Of a DNA stretch of 64,000 bases, positions 12,671 through 23,656 are shown in pieces. The notes under the pieces were generated by a model. It did no database searches and was not told where the DNA came from. It saw nothing but the letters and a program-made list of their open reading frames with translations. The first letter of the stretch is position 1, and every line of letters begins with the position of its first letter. This DNA comes from Isoetes taiwanensis (taxonomy: Eukaryota; Streptophyta; Lycopodiopsida; Isoetales; Isoetaceae). Both the position numbers and the translations under genes were made by a program. The stretch is from assembly GCA_021234155.1 (NCBI GenBank), contig JAJEKV010000025.1, positions 12,501,654-12,565,653 on the forward strand. Direction: 5' to 3'.

Positions 12671-13905
12671 TTCAATTTTCTTATAGCTTTAGAGGTCCAT
12701 GAACATGAATTCTCACGTATTTAAGTCATTTTGTAGCTTTGCTATTCTGCATGGATGTTGTTATCTTTCGAGTTTTTCTTATAGCATTTAAGTTGTGAGC
12801 CTCTTGGAGATTGAGTAGGTTGTTTTTTCTTTTCGTGAAGTTGATTCTGTTTTTGCTGAGTGAGTTTTCGTTCATTAGTGCACTTCTTATTAGTCCTTTC
12901 AATTGACTCTGTGGTTGATCTTGCATGCTTGGTATGAGAGGCATCTTCTGCAGTGATGACTTTATCATCCTCTAGCTGCTTCTAAACTATAGAAATGGTG
13001 GCGATTGTTTCCTATTTTTTCAACATTTTTATAGAAACCAATTTAGTAGAATTGGATGTTTTACCATAAAATCGAGGTTTTTACTGTAAAATATCCATTA
13101 ATTTGGCGAATTTACTATAATTGGGATGCAATATTATCAAATTTTGGCGATTTTATGAAGTTCTTTAGCGTACGCATCCTAGTAAACCATCGAATCCAGA
13201 TTTTAAAAAATGGTAAAATATAGTAACTTTACGAAGTTTCACACCTTAAAGTCATCACTGATCTTCTGTTGGTGTTAGTTAGCTGGACATTCAGGATTGA
13301 ATTCCATTTTGTAATATATCATTGGGGGGTCTCTTATGTGAGTTTTCGTCTGTTTCCAACAGTTGCTGATGGTTCTACGGTCTAGGTTCATTTTGCAAAT
13401 TTGTTATGGATCTTCCTATCATTTTTTAGTTGTCTCCCTCTCGTGGGGGTTGAAGACCAGTGGAGCTTGGTTGACCCTTGTGCCAGTATTGTGGATGGTG
13501 AACAGGTCGTATCATTTTATGTGTGGCATCGAACCCATATTTTCTCTATCAGATCTCGTTTGCTTTTGAGTATAGAGATCAAGTTACAGATCGAGGTTGA
13601 TTGGCATGGATGCAGCACTTCTCATCACAATCATTTAGCTTAAAGATGGATTGGATCTATAAGCACAAGGCGCCTCATGGAGTGGGTTGTTGCTAGAACA
13701 AGTGGTTGTCTCCTCCGAGTCCCGATCAACTCTTATTTTGTTAGGTTCGTTGTTTTGCAAACAATGGAGTGAAGGCCTAAAGTTCTTCATTATAACCTTA
13801 TAGTCCATCATACGAGTTTGTTAGACATTTAGTTTCTTGTTTTTCTGCCTCTTTTTTCAGCATGTTGTTGCATTGTGTTGGTTGAGTGCAACTAGGCTCT
13901 AAAAG

Positions 13906-14668
13906 TACGATTTATCTGCGTTTTGAGATTAGATGATAAATCTGCTTCTTGAGGCTAGTTGAAAGAGTCCCCCCTTTGAGTATTTATAGCCTTATTGCAT
14001 TCCTCCCATTTTCATCACCGCCTTTGAGCCTCCCCTTTGTAGTCGCATGCCCCCCTCCCCAGTTTAGCCTAGCGTTTATAACCTTGCATTATTGAAGTAT
14101 TCTTATAGTTAATGTCGTAGTTTTTTTAGGTTGATTGGCTCATTGTTTGACTTCTTAATCTTGCGATGTTATCTTGTACAATGGGCTGGAGGCTCTCATG
14201 CCAAGCATTGTTGTTGGGGCAACTCTTATATCTTGAATGTTGGGTTTTAAGTGTGGACCATGTTGAGGGCCCTTGCGCCATGGTGGTGGGCCCTCGTATG
14301 CCAAAGATGTGGCACCCTTTGTGCCAAGATTGGGGTCCTTGTACCAGGGGTTTCTTTGTTCCTTTTGCAGATTTGCTCAAAGATGGATGTGGAGACGTCC
14401 TTTGCGAGTTATGCAAGAATCTTGGCATGTTGGGGTCGTGTTGGATATTAGCAACGGAGGTCTATAAATCTTTATGAACTTAATTTGAGTTTTGGATCCT
14501 TTGTGGTACTTTAATGCTTTTTGTATGCCCAAAAAGGCCGGTGTGCATGAGGGATTAGTAGAAGTGAAATATTATTGTACTGCTATTTTGAAAATAAAGG
14601 GGAGGGCCACATGGCTCATTCATTCAGCATGTTGTTGCATTGTGTTGGTTGAGTGCAACTAGGCTCTA
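13906..14668. mobile_element. X2: 0.76-kb element sharing both termini with X1
   Basis: It begins TACGATTTATCTGCG and ends with a ~45-bp block (from CAGCATGTTGTTGCATTG to ACTAGGCTCTA) identical to the end of X1. It sits four bases (AAAG) after X1. The interior (14060-14620) is unrelated to X1 and contains GC-richer sequence with overlapping open frames of 60-103 codons. I recognise no protein in them; they could be captured host sequence. Confidence 0.6.
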
Positions 14669-17600
14669 GAATTATAATGTAATAGCTGCGGGCTTGCTGG
14701 GTAACTTACAAAGGATAAGTATACTCGATAGTTTTGTACCTGATCACAATCCGATTGGATTTACGTCTGATGCGGTCAAAGGCGAGATGAGCTCAAGAAC
14801 TTATTTCAAACGTAACACTCACTATCTGTCAGACCTTGAGTTTAGTGCTGGATGTAGGTGTGCTTGTTCCTCTACATTTTGTCATCTCCAAGGTTTTTGG
14901 TGTTGTTGCTGCTTTGGCAGCTGTTAAATCCTTTGCTAAGCAGTCAGAACGTAGGAAGGCTCAAGAAAGTAGAGGCTAATTACCAGCTTTGTATATGGAT
15001 TCTCTTCCTTTTTTGCCGAGGACCCTCTTCACTTCAAGAGGACATGCAGGAGGCAATTTTGTCTAAGATCTGTTCTATTATCTCCTCACAACAGCGTGCT
15101 TAGTTAGAATCTAACATTACTGTGGATGATTTGCTCTCTGTTATGAATTCCTTAAAGAAGTGTAAATGCCCAGGCTTGAATGATCTTCCTGCAGAGTTTT
15201 TCCAAGCGTATTAGAGCTGGCTGGGTGATGACATCTTCAATGTTTTCTCCGAGTTTCGTCGGTTTAGGCGCTTGGATAAGATCCTTAATACTAGTTGCAT
15301 TGCTCTTATCCCTAAATGCGAAGAGTCTAAAACCACTTCTGACGTTGCTGTCTACGGTGTATAAGATCTTCGCTAAGGCCTTGGCAGAATCTATCTCCCT
15401 CACACAGTCAGGTTTTTTGCCTAAGCATTATATTCTTGATAATGTAGTTCCAACTTATGAGGGGATGTACTGGGTGCATTTAAAAGGTCAGGATATTGTG
15501 TACTTTACATTGGATTTTGCTAAAGCCAATGACAATATTGATTGGAATTTCCTACAAAAGGGTCTTCTAGCATTGGGATTTGGAGAGTTGTTTATCAGGG
15601 ATATTATGAAGCTCCATCTTTCTGCTCGGTCTACTGTGCTTTTTCCAAGGAGAACGTTCGACTATGTTTCCCTTAGGCAGAGGAGCTCGCTAGGGATACC
15701 CCCTTGCTCCATTATTGTTCACTATTGTGGCAGAGGTCTTGTCATAGTTGTTCTCTTTTGCTACATAAGATGGCGTAATTAAAGGTTTGACTATAGAAGA
15801 TGGCTCTCAAAAAGTTTGTATTCAGTATGCTGAGGATATATTCCTCTTTCTAGTGGTTGAGGATGATAATCTTAGAATGCTAAGCTTCTACTGGACTCTT
15901 TCTCATTGGCATCTGGGGTTCGTGTTGGATGGTTGAAGTGCTCTGCTTTATGGACCTTAGATGCTGCAGTTCCTTCTTGCATTCATAAATACCCGTGGAA
16001 AGTACTTCCTCATGGTAAGGCCACTAAACTCTTGAGCATTTCTACAGGTGTACATATTTCTACCTCAGATGCATGGGATGTTATAGTCGAAGGGTTGTGT
16101 AAGCATCTTTTCAAGTGGAATACAACTAAGCTCTCTTTAGCAGGGAGGATAATAGTTGCTAAGCATGTTCTCAGCAACACTCATGTTTATATGGCATCTG
16201 CGGTGCTGGCATCGCAATCAAAATTTCAGGAGGTTATAACAATTATTCACGACTTCATTTGAGATGGTACTGAGACAAGTGTGGTTGCGAATATTGCTTG
16301 GTCCACATGTATCAATCCAGGATTTATGGGTGGGCTAGGTATGGTTGAGTTTGCCTTACAGAGTAAAATTATCTCTAAGTTCATCTGTTGCTACCTGGTC
16401 GGCATGGTCCATTCACCTAGAATGAGGTTAGTTACACAAGCACTTGAGCAGTGTATTTCTTTTGGAAAACTAACACTTAAGGCGGTTCTTTCTTGGCGTC
16501 TCTTTTTTCAGTTTAGCCCATATCCTAATGCTTCCCCCTTCTTAAAGGGCCTACTTGATTCTTGGGAGATAGTTCGAGCCTTATTTTAGATCAATCCTGA
16601 TGCATGCATATAGTCAAGTGCTCCATGCTGGTGGATTCCTCTCAATAATCATATACCCCTATATGCTACAGTATATCCATTGACATTGGAGGCTTGCTGG
16701 CATTTTCACAGTTGATGCTTGGTATGAGACTGATCATTTGTTGCCCTTAGATGTTTTTCAGACTAAGTTCATGCTATCTCGATAAGATAGAGCTATTTGG
16801 CAAGAGGTGGCTAATATTCTGCCAGCCACTCCCTCCCAACCAGCTGGTGTACCTATTTGGATCGCTCCCCAAATTGTTAATGCACGTCGTCCTTTGCATT
16901 CTTTATATTAGAAGCTGGTCAACGTTGACATCGTCCCCCTTTGGGCTGGTTGGCAGCTTCATCTTCCCCCTCCTTAGTGGGAGCGAATATAGTCCTGGGC
17001 TTGGGCAAGGGGGATTCACTGTAAGTGCCATACAATGTGCCTGAGTGACTTGTAGGGGGGTTTTTTCGACCCATTTCCATACGTATACGTAAGAGGTAGG
17101 GGGGTTTTTTGCCACTACTTGGGGTAAACTTTGTACGGAAGGGGTCGAATTTGCCTTTCAAGAAATCGTATACGGGGGTGTTTTTGATCACCCTATGCAC
17201 GCACATGGCATACCCTCCTTACTATAAGTGAACCCCCCAGGGGCTTGGGATAAATTGCTTCATTCCAAAGCTTCTGCCTTGTGGTGGCAGATCCTTCATA
17301 GACATTTGGGGGTTAATGTGCTGGTCCATAAGTTTGCTCCCAATATTTCCATTGTGTAAACGGGAACTTGAGACTCTCGAGCATTGCTTTTTTCTTTGCG
17401 ACCAAGTCTGGCCAGTTTGATGGTTGCTGTCTCTCTTTTACGTGGCCTTGACTAGCTAGCAGGTGCTTCTTGCTATCTATCCTTCCATTTGGAACAGGTT
17501 GCAGCATCAGGCTTTTCATTTAACGCGGTGTGGTCTATTTGGAAAAGGCGGCAGTGGTGTATCTTCAAGGGCTTAACAATTACTGCTGACCAAATTCTTT

Positions 17601-17760
17601 ATGCAGCACAAGATAGATTGATAAAGGCATATCTATGTTCGCAGCTTGCTCTTGAGAAGAAATGCTTCATTTTTGAGGAATTTTTAGACTGGTTTTTTTT
17701 TGCTAGTGGTGTACAAAAAAACGAAATTCAAGCACTAAATCAGCACCTTCGTAGGTAACA
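14669..17760 (+). pseudogene. LINE A reverse transcriptase and C-terminal region, decayed
   Basis: The frame resumes with the end of the endonuclease. It then reaches RT blocks: ALIPKCEESK (finger region), SQSGFLPKHYILDNV, a motif-A-like LDFAKANDNIDWNFL and LGFGELF. At 16281-16400 is the L1-typical GGLGMVEF block. At 17350-17420 an LETLEHCFFLCDQVWPV segment matches the zinc-binding region that follows L1 RT, and VWSIWKRRQWCIF follows at about 17520. Many frameshifts are present. No clean catalytic (Y/F)xDD box was found in the expected place. Confidence 0.68.
17025..17214. mobile_element. MITE-like element, copy 1 (inside LINE A)
   Basis: It starts GTGCCATACAATGTGC and ends GCACATGGCATACC, so the ends are imperfect inverted repeats (TGCCAT..TGTGC). 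A second copy lies at 37883-38018 with the same ends and the same internal blocks (GGGGTAAA, GGAAGGGGTCGAATTTGC, GGGGTGTTTTT). Copy 1 has an internal duplication containing GGGGGGTTTTTT. It separates readable parts of LINE A and is therefore the younger insertion. Confidence 0.65.
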
Positions 17761-17905
17761 TATGTGATCAGGGCTTCACATTACCAATATGCTCATTACA
17801 TTATACATAACTAAAGAACATCCCAGTATTTTTTGAAGGGCAATGAAGGGCAAGGGAAGGGCAATGAAGGGTAGCTTGAAGGGCAATCAGCACTAAACCA
17901 GCACC

Positions 17906-19355
17906 CTATGTCCTGGACTGCTTTATTGTACGTTACTGCTAGTTTGGCTTTTATAGTGGGATGAGTCATTTCTTAGACTTGATATCAAGTTCCATCCAAT
18001 ATCTAAATTTTTGCTTTTATCCAGTTTTTTTCATGTTCTAAACATTCAGAGTACTTACAGACATGTTTTATTACATCATCATTTTAATATTCTGCCATGT
18101 TCAGACCTGCCATCAGTCATATTCTATAATTTCTAATTCGCGGCTGGCAGCTATTGCATTCAGCCTTTGATCTTCTATTGTCATGTGGAGATGCACTGAA
18201 GCCGAAATAGTTTTCTGCCTCCCAGACTAAATCCTGTCGAGAGGGCCGTACTCGCTTGTAGCTTTATGCCCACATCCTGACTACATGGAAGATGTTCCTT
18301 TAGGTAGGAACATGTATTTTTCAAAACTTGTACAAGTATTTGATAGGTGATCCAAACCACTGCTTGATGTGATAATCATGTGAATGGCATGCTAGCAATT
18401 GCCAAAGGAGCAAGACCAACTATCATCAAAAGGCTAAACTGTCTTTAGAGGAAATGGTCTGAATTAAATGCAAGATGGACTAACTCTAAATCAAACAGGA
18501 AGCAAATAGAAAGTATGGACCTCTTCTGCAGCAGCCATAGCTGTAATCTTCATTGCAGTCCCCATGGCCGTTATCAGATTCGATCCGCTCAGGACTCTAA
18601 ATAGAAGGGGTTTTATAAAGCTCCTACGGAGCCAAAATCTCAGGCCCAAATTGCTGCTGCTGCCCTTTCATAGACCTCGAAAATATATAGGAGCACGCAG
18701 TCGCTCCTTAAATTGCAGAGGATCTGACATTCAATGCTAGATATTCCATAAAATATGGTTTGTGTATGACCTTCGAAGCATAGTAGCAGACCCGCATCCA
18801 TTCTATAATTTGACGCAATCAATCCAAAAAATCCAGCCAATTTTAAACTCAGATCAAAGATATCCATCAGCAGCATGATCGATGTAACCTGCAATCAGGC
18901 CCTACAAGCATTTGGCTATGAAAATTGCATGCCCTTTTCCTGGGTTTATGCTCCATGCATATTGCACAAGCACCTTGCAAATCCGCCATATCTCATACCT
19001 CATTTCTAAAAACACAGAATCCAGATGAAAAATCTAAGGGAAGAATAAAGAAAGGGGTTGCCATAGCCATACCTTGGGCGATTTGGGGCTTTCTCGGGTG
19101 CTCCAAATTAATAAGCCAGAGCTTGATTACAGAGAAAGAAAGACATGAGCATTGGAGCTTGCGGATCCAGAGCCGAGCAGAGTCGTGTGTACTGGATTTT
19201 TGGCAAATCCCGGTCAACATAGAAGAATTACACTCTAAAGGTCTAAAGGGGGGGATGAAGATCAAGGATTCAGATTCATTTGTGCTTGTTGTTAGAATCC
19301 AATGGCCCATATTAAGTTGTGTTAGTTGTTAAGCAAGAAGACAAATTTGGTTATG
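17906..19355. other. No recognisable gene
   Basis: Short frames only. On the minus strand a TATA-like TTTATAAAA near 18612 lies about 45 bases before a short ATG frame (start near 18566). No downstream exons could be recognised, so this is not called as a gene. Confidence 0.4.
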
Positions 19356-19480
19356 AAGATAAGATAAGATAAGACAAGATAAGAAATTTTTACGTCCACG
19401 GGAACCCAACGGGTTATGGGACGGCACATGCAAGGGCAACAGCCCATCTAAAACCTGGGGACTAGGCCCCATCACCAAAC
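19356..19480 (-). mobile_element. Non-LTR retroelement 3' end with microsatellite tail
   Basis: In minus-strand sense the sequence reads GTCCCATAACCC..TTGGG, then CCGTGGACGTAAAAA, then a tail of TTATC units (19356-19385). The same 3' block precedes microsatellite tails at 22274, 42863 and 60168, so it marks the 3' end of a retroelement family. No coding part is readable here. Confidence 0.6.
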
Positions 19481-20186
19481 ACAATAACCAAATATTAAAA
19501 GACTACCAAGAATAAGATAAGATAATGCTAATGCTAGTGGAGAAGAAGATAAAAAAAAGAGGATTGATGAGGTGTCAAAAAGAAGGGCCAGGATCATGCC
19601 AAGTGGATGGCCAAGATTTATGAAAAAAATTATAAATAGCTTGAGGGGACTTATTCTCTTCATGGAGAGAGTGTAGTGGCAGGCCCTGGGAAGAGAGGTG
19701 AGAGATCTCTTCCCCCATGTAGAATCTCTCGAGTATGTGCTTCCATTTTGTTCAGATAAAAAATGGTGCACCATGTCTTCCATTCTTATGCTTTTTCAAA
19801 TTTTTATATCCCTTTGCTTTTTTCATTTCCCATTCTTTATTGACTCTTTATCTATCTTTATTTTTCCTTCACCCTTTGTCCATCTCAATTTTTTCTTTTC
19901 CACTATTTATCCATTCCAATATTTGTTTTCTTTTCTTTTACATAGTTGACCACAATTCACGTTTGCCTTCTTATTTTGCCTTTTTCTTATTTTCTAGGGA
20001 CACGCGTTAATTTTAAGCTTTTTCCTGGAACAAAAATACTACATCAAACAAAAATGGAACTGGCTTATATATGTTGTGATATACGAAACATCCCTTAATG
20101 CATCAATACAAGAATGTTTCTTCACCAGGAATTTTGGTGTTACTGAGCATCCACACACTAGAATATTTGGTGAAAAAACATTCTAG

Positions 20187-20375
20187 AAACATGAAAGGTC
20201 ATGTAACTAAAGTTTGGGAGGGTAAAATTGCTCAGAATATTGGGTAGAACTGTTAGAATGCGAGGTAAACGAACAGAAACATCATGAAAGGTCAGGTAAC
20301 TAAAGTGCTAGAGGGGAAAATTGCTTAGAATTTTTGGTAGAAATGTCGAAATGTGAGGTAAAATAACAAAAACAT
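20187..20375 (+). repeat. Two-copy tandem duplication (~91 bp)
   Basis: Both units begin CATGAAAGGTCA(T/G)GTAACTAAAGT and contain AAAATTGCT(C/T)AGAAT, GGTAGAA and GAGGTAAA. No gene is present. Confidence 0.7.
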
Positions 20376-21139
20376 CAGGTAAAAAGGAAACAACAAAGCC
20401 ATTGTTTAAGAATTTTTGTAGTGAACATTCAGGGAAAGAAAACATGATATGTCCTATGGGACCCAAACGAATAATACATCAGACCTATTACTTTACTGTC
20501 CAAGATTAAAAACCCCATGTTTCTTCATAGGTAAATGTGGTAAAAGGTATCGTTGTGGACCCCTTACAAGCATAAAATTAATCTGGTTTCTGTAGTGTGA
20601 TATCTTTACCAGCTCTAAAGCCCTGGCTTCCCAAAGCTTACTAGGAAGCACATGTCTAGTAACTGCTTCAAGCAATTAAGCTCCTCATTGTTCTGTACCT
20701 GTATGCATCATTATTCCTACACATTCCACACGAGACTTCTACCAAGCCGGGCTTTTCTTACATTGTGGACACATGGCCATTACGCAGGCGAGTTTTAAAA
20801 GGCATGTGTCTCCCATATATTTACAATATTATGATAGTATGTTATGTCACATTTTGTAAAGATAATGCTATCGGAGGCTAAAATCAATACAACAATTCTA
20901 AAGCATACCTTTTATTAAAATACTATACAAGTACCCAATGTTGGCTATCTTTTTGGGTACTTTTGTGGTTTTGTATACTTGTAAAGGCACGTCCTAACAT
21001 GCTTTTACCCCTAAATTGTATTCCCCCATAATTTAGTTCAAGAATTGAATATAGATCCAATCGAAACTCATTTGACTGGATAATGTCATTATGTAGATTT
21101 AGTTCCTTTGCTGATTGCAAAGTCCCTAACTTTTGTTCT

Positions 21140-21480
21140 TTAATCCTCTATGATCAGGGTGTTGGTGGAGTCAATACTTCTGTACGGAGTGGAAATATGG
21201 AGACCAGTCATATACTTACCACTTGGAAGGACTTGGAATGGATCCAAAAGGCCCTTTTAACTCAAGCACTTGGAGTCAAATCCATGGTCCCATATCAAAT
21301 TCTTCTGTAAGACTGGCTTTCTACCTCTACAACGAGCTGCTCTGGAACAACACATCATTTACTGTAAAAAAATGGTCAGCATGAGAGATTCTTGCCTTTC
21401 GAACCTCGTCTACAAAATGGCCATGGGTCCATAATGCCTTAAATCTTATTGTAAGAGAAATGAGGCATCTGATTCCATAA
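21140..21480 (+). pseudogene. LINE fragment (C-terminal part of ORF2)
   Basis: Reading across frameshifts gives VLVESILLYGVEIWRP, then W.DLEWIQKALLTQALGVKSMVPYQILL, then PLQRAALEQHIIYCKKM. This order (LLYG.E.W, then LE..Q..F/L..., then P) is the region after the RT palm in Jockey/RTE-like LINEs. Stops and shifts show it is dead. Confidence 0.55.
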
Positions 21481-23656
21481 AATTTGTAGGAAAAGGGATG
21501 CATATAGGTGCATAGCAATAAGGACCACAATTGGCTCAAACAATATCTAGAAGCATGTTGCCTAAGTAAACTTTGGGATAATAATGCTTTTTTTTTTTGC
21601 ATCAATAGTATATTCTGTATATCTGTGTAGTGACTTTTATCATATGTTTACCTTTGTATATTTCTCTCAGTTTTTTGTTCTAACGAGTTATGGCATTTAG
21701 ACAAGGATGAGAAACAACTGCAAGACTTCAAGACAAGATTTTTGAGGTTGGAAATTCTTAGAAACAGAGGTAAATTTCATGAGGAGGTATATTAATTAGA
21801 ATAGTGGATTTTCCAATATTTTTGCAGCTTGAGACAGAGAGCTCTATAAATTTCAGAGCTACTCCATAGCAAAGTGTAGCAGGGCGGAAAGGAAGAGTTT
21901 ATTAGAAAAGAGCCAATTTGTTAAAGAGAATAACAAGTGGTTGTATAGAAGGCTTATGGAACTGGAACAAGCTGTTTTGAGATTGATATAACTGGACTAT
22001 AAAAGCAAGGTTATCCATTCTGAAAGTGGTTGTAGAAAGCTCAAGATACTAATTCTTTAAGTTAACCTTTTGCCACAGATAAGTCTACTTGGAGATGCTT
22101 ATATAGAGCTGGAGACACTCAAGGCTAGCTGTACCAGATTTCCAAACATGAAGAGATGTTCTACAAAGCCAAATTGACAAAGTCGTTACAATCCCTCCTT
22201 GCAGATGATTATTGGCAAAAGAAGAAATTCCCCAACTAAAGAGGACCTGTACCTGAGAAACCTGCCAGTAAAAGAATAGAATAGAATAGAATAGTTTTTT
22301 AGCGTCCACGGAGAATAGTTTTTAGAGAGTAAGATAGAGCTTGCTGTACGTACAATTTGCAAGCATGATCCGACTTATATTGTTGGTGGTAGTTGTTGGA
22401 TTAGTAAGCAGTACAAGAACTTTAACCTTTATGGCAGATGCATATATTTCTTCTGAGTATGTTTTTGTATGTTTTTTATATTTACCCTAGTGGTGGCTTT
22501 AGAGTAAAGTTCTTAGCAGGGTAAGAATAAAATTTGTGATTTAGTACATAAATCAGGCAATGCTGACATAAAGCATTCTTTCAGCATCATATGCTCATGA
22601 TGCTGTGCAATTGCGATGAATATGTTGTCTTTAAGACACTAATGTCCATTTTATTCTTGTAACACTTCAATGAACAAAATATTGCCTAACTAGAAAGTTT
22701 AATTGAATTGCTGTGATGTATTTATAGTATTGGTTCAAAGTACCATTTATAGCTCAAAATTAGAAGCAATGCTGTGTATTTGCTGCAATTTCTTTTTTTG
22801 GAGTTGCTGCAATGCATTTATAGGAAAATAGGTCCAATCACTTATTGTTTATCTAAGTGTTGTTCCTACTACTAAATGCGGAGGATTCACCCTCCGTATT
22901 TGTAAATTAAATATGGATGTTAGCTAAACTTGATAGGTGAAGACAAGTGGCAAACATGCCTTCCATAAACAAAAACCAAATGTGTTAAAATCCACGTGGT
23001 AATGGTAAAAGCCCCATCAATTGACTTGCATTAATTGAGAATACATTTTGTATTAATTTGTATTAAGCATAAAATTATATAACTTTGAATTTTGTTAAAA
23101 TCTCGAGGTTTAATATTCATTGGCCATATATCCAAGTTATAAGGAAGATATTTGCATCTTACCATGAAGATATTGATTTCCGTGTTGTTGCCACTATTGC
23201 AACTTTGTGTTAAAATATTCGCTCCATCAAATGGGTGCACAATGGATTTACAGATGCTGGTGTACTCTACTCTCAAAGACTAGGCTCCTTATAGTGAGTC
23301 GTGAGTCGAGAGAAGGATGGTCTCATAAATTCTCGTCTTCTAATTCACTTCTAAAACATAGAGGAAAGGGATAAGAGAAAACGCCGCCGTGATAAATTTC
23401 TTGTGTGCAATAATAAGATTTACTTTGGACAGAAGGGCAAACATTTTATTGTTGTATGCTAAGATTTATTTTCAATTGTTGACTTGTGGGCGAAGGGGTG
23501 AATATTCCATCCCACCCGCCATTAGCGGCCCACAGTCCACAGAGCAGGCCAAGCTTCATTGGCACGCCAATCTGACCCAGCATCCGATATGAAATTTTTT
23601 GTGTCCTGATTGCTCTGTAACCGACCAAAATTTTTGCACTTCAATCTTGGCAGTAA
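21481..23656. other. No recognisable gene; repeat remnants
   Basis: AT-rich sequence without domain motifs. It includes the tail at 22274-22316. A short palindrome CGGAGG..CCTCCG near 22880 lies just after TCCTACTACTA (22864), which resembles a Helitron 5' end, but no matching 3' end was found. Confidence 0.4.
22274..22316 (-). mobile_element. Truncated retroelement 3' tail
   Basis: In minus-strand sense the sequence reads CTCCGTGGACGCTAAAAAA followed by CTATT units. It has the same CGTGGACG core and pyrimidine-rich 5-mer tail as the copies at 19356 and 60152. Confidence 0.5.

Larger units (their letters stand above)
8555..13901. mobile_element. X1: 5.3-kb non-autonomous element of unknown class, inserted in LINE A
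   Basis: X1 starts with TACGATTTATCTGCG and ends with ...GCAACTAGGCTCTA. A shorter neighbour, X2 (13906-14668), has the same two ends. The first ~155 bp are shared, including an 11-bp hairpin (8558-8568 with 8581-8591) and a TATA-like TATTTATAG. The last ~45 bp are also shared. The interiors are unrelated, and I found no transposase, Rep/helicase or RT in X1. Much of the X1 interior consists of two-copy tandem duplications. CTAG flanks the X1+X2 block on both sides (8551-8554 and 14666-14669). With one CTAG removed, LINE A's frame is continuous except for one TAG codon. The terminal hairpin plus CTAG recalls a Helitron 3' end on the minus strand, but a 4-bp duplication would argue against that. 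Confidence 0.6.
8041..17905 (+). mobile_element. L1-type LINE (LINE A), decayed and interrupted by later insertions
   Basis: Reading the plus strand through frameshifts and stops gives an L1-like ORF2 in the right order. The endonuclease part (about 8150-8550) has NVYAPN, VGDFN, FTWCN and ARLDR. The remaining endonuclease sequence resumes after the insertion at 14669. Reverse transcriptase follows at about 15120-15780, and then a C-terminal segment with a zinc-finger-like region and the L1-type VWSIWKRR...IF motif at about 17520-17580. The element is broken by X1/X2 (8555-14668) and by a MITE-like insert (17025-17214). Near its 3' end (17838-17890) a GAAGGGCAAT unit is repeated. It is not active. 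Confidence 0.72.

Noticed and set aside
8555-14668. X1/X2 as one LTR retrotransposon with 760-bp LTRs
   Set aside because: Only the first ~155 bp repeat at the left end. The rest of the supposed 5' LTR is missing, and the shared 3' end occurs just before X2 instead.
18500-18620. Minus-strand TATA box and short ATG frame (MGTAMKITAMAAAEE)
   Set aside because: The frame ends after 24 codons and no continuing exon could be found.
22864-22890. Helitron-like 5' end TCCTACTACTA with a GC-rich palindrome
   Set aside because: No partner 3' end (hairpin plus CTRR then T) was found downstream within the likely range.
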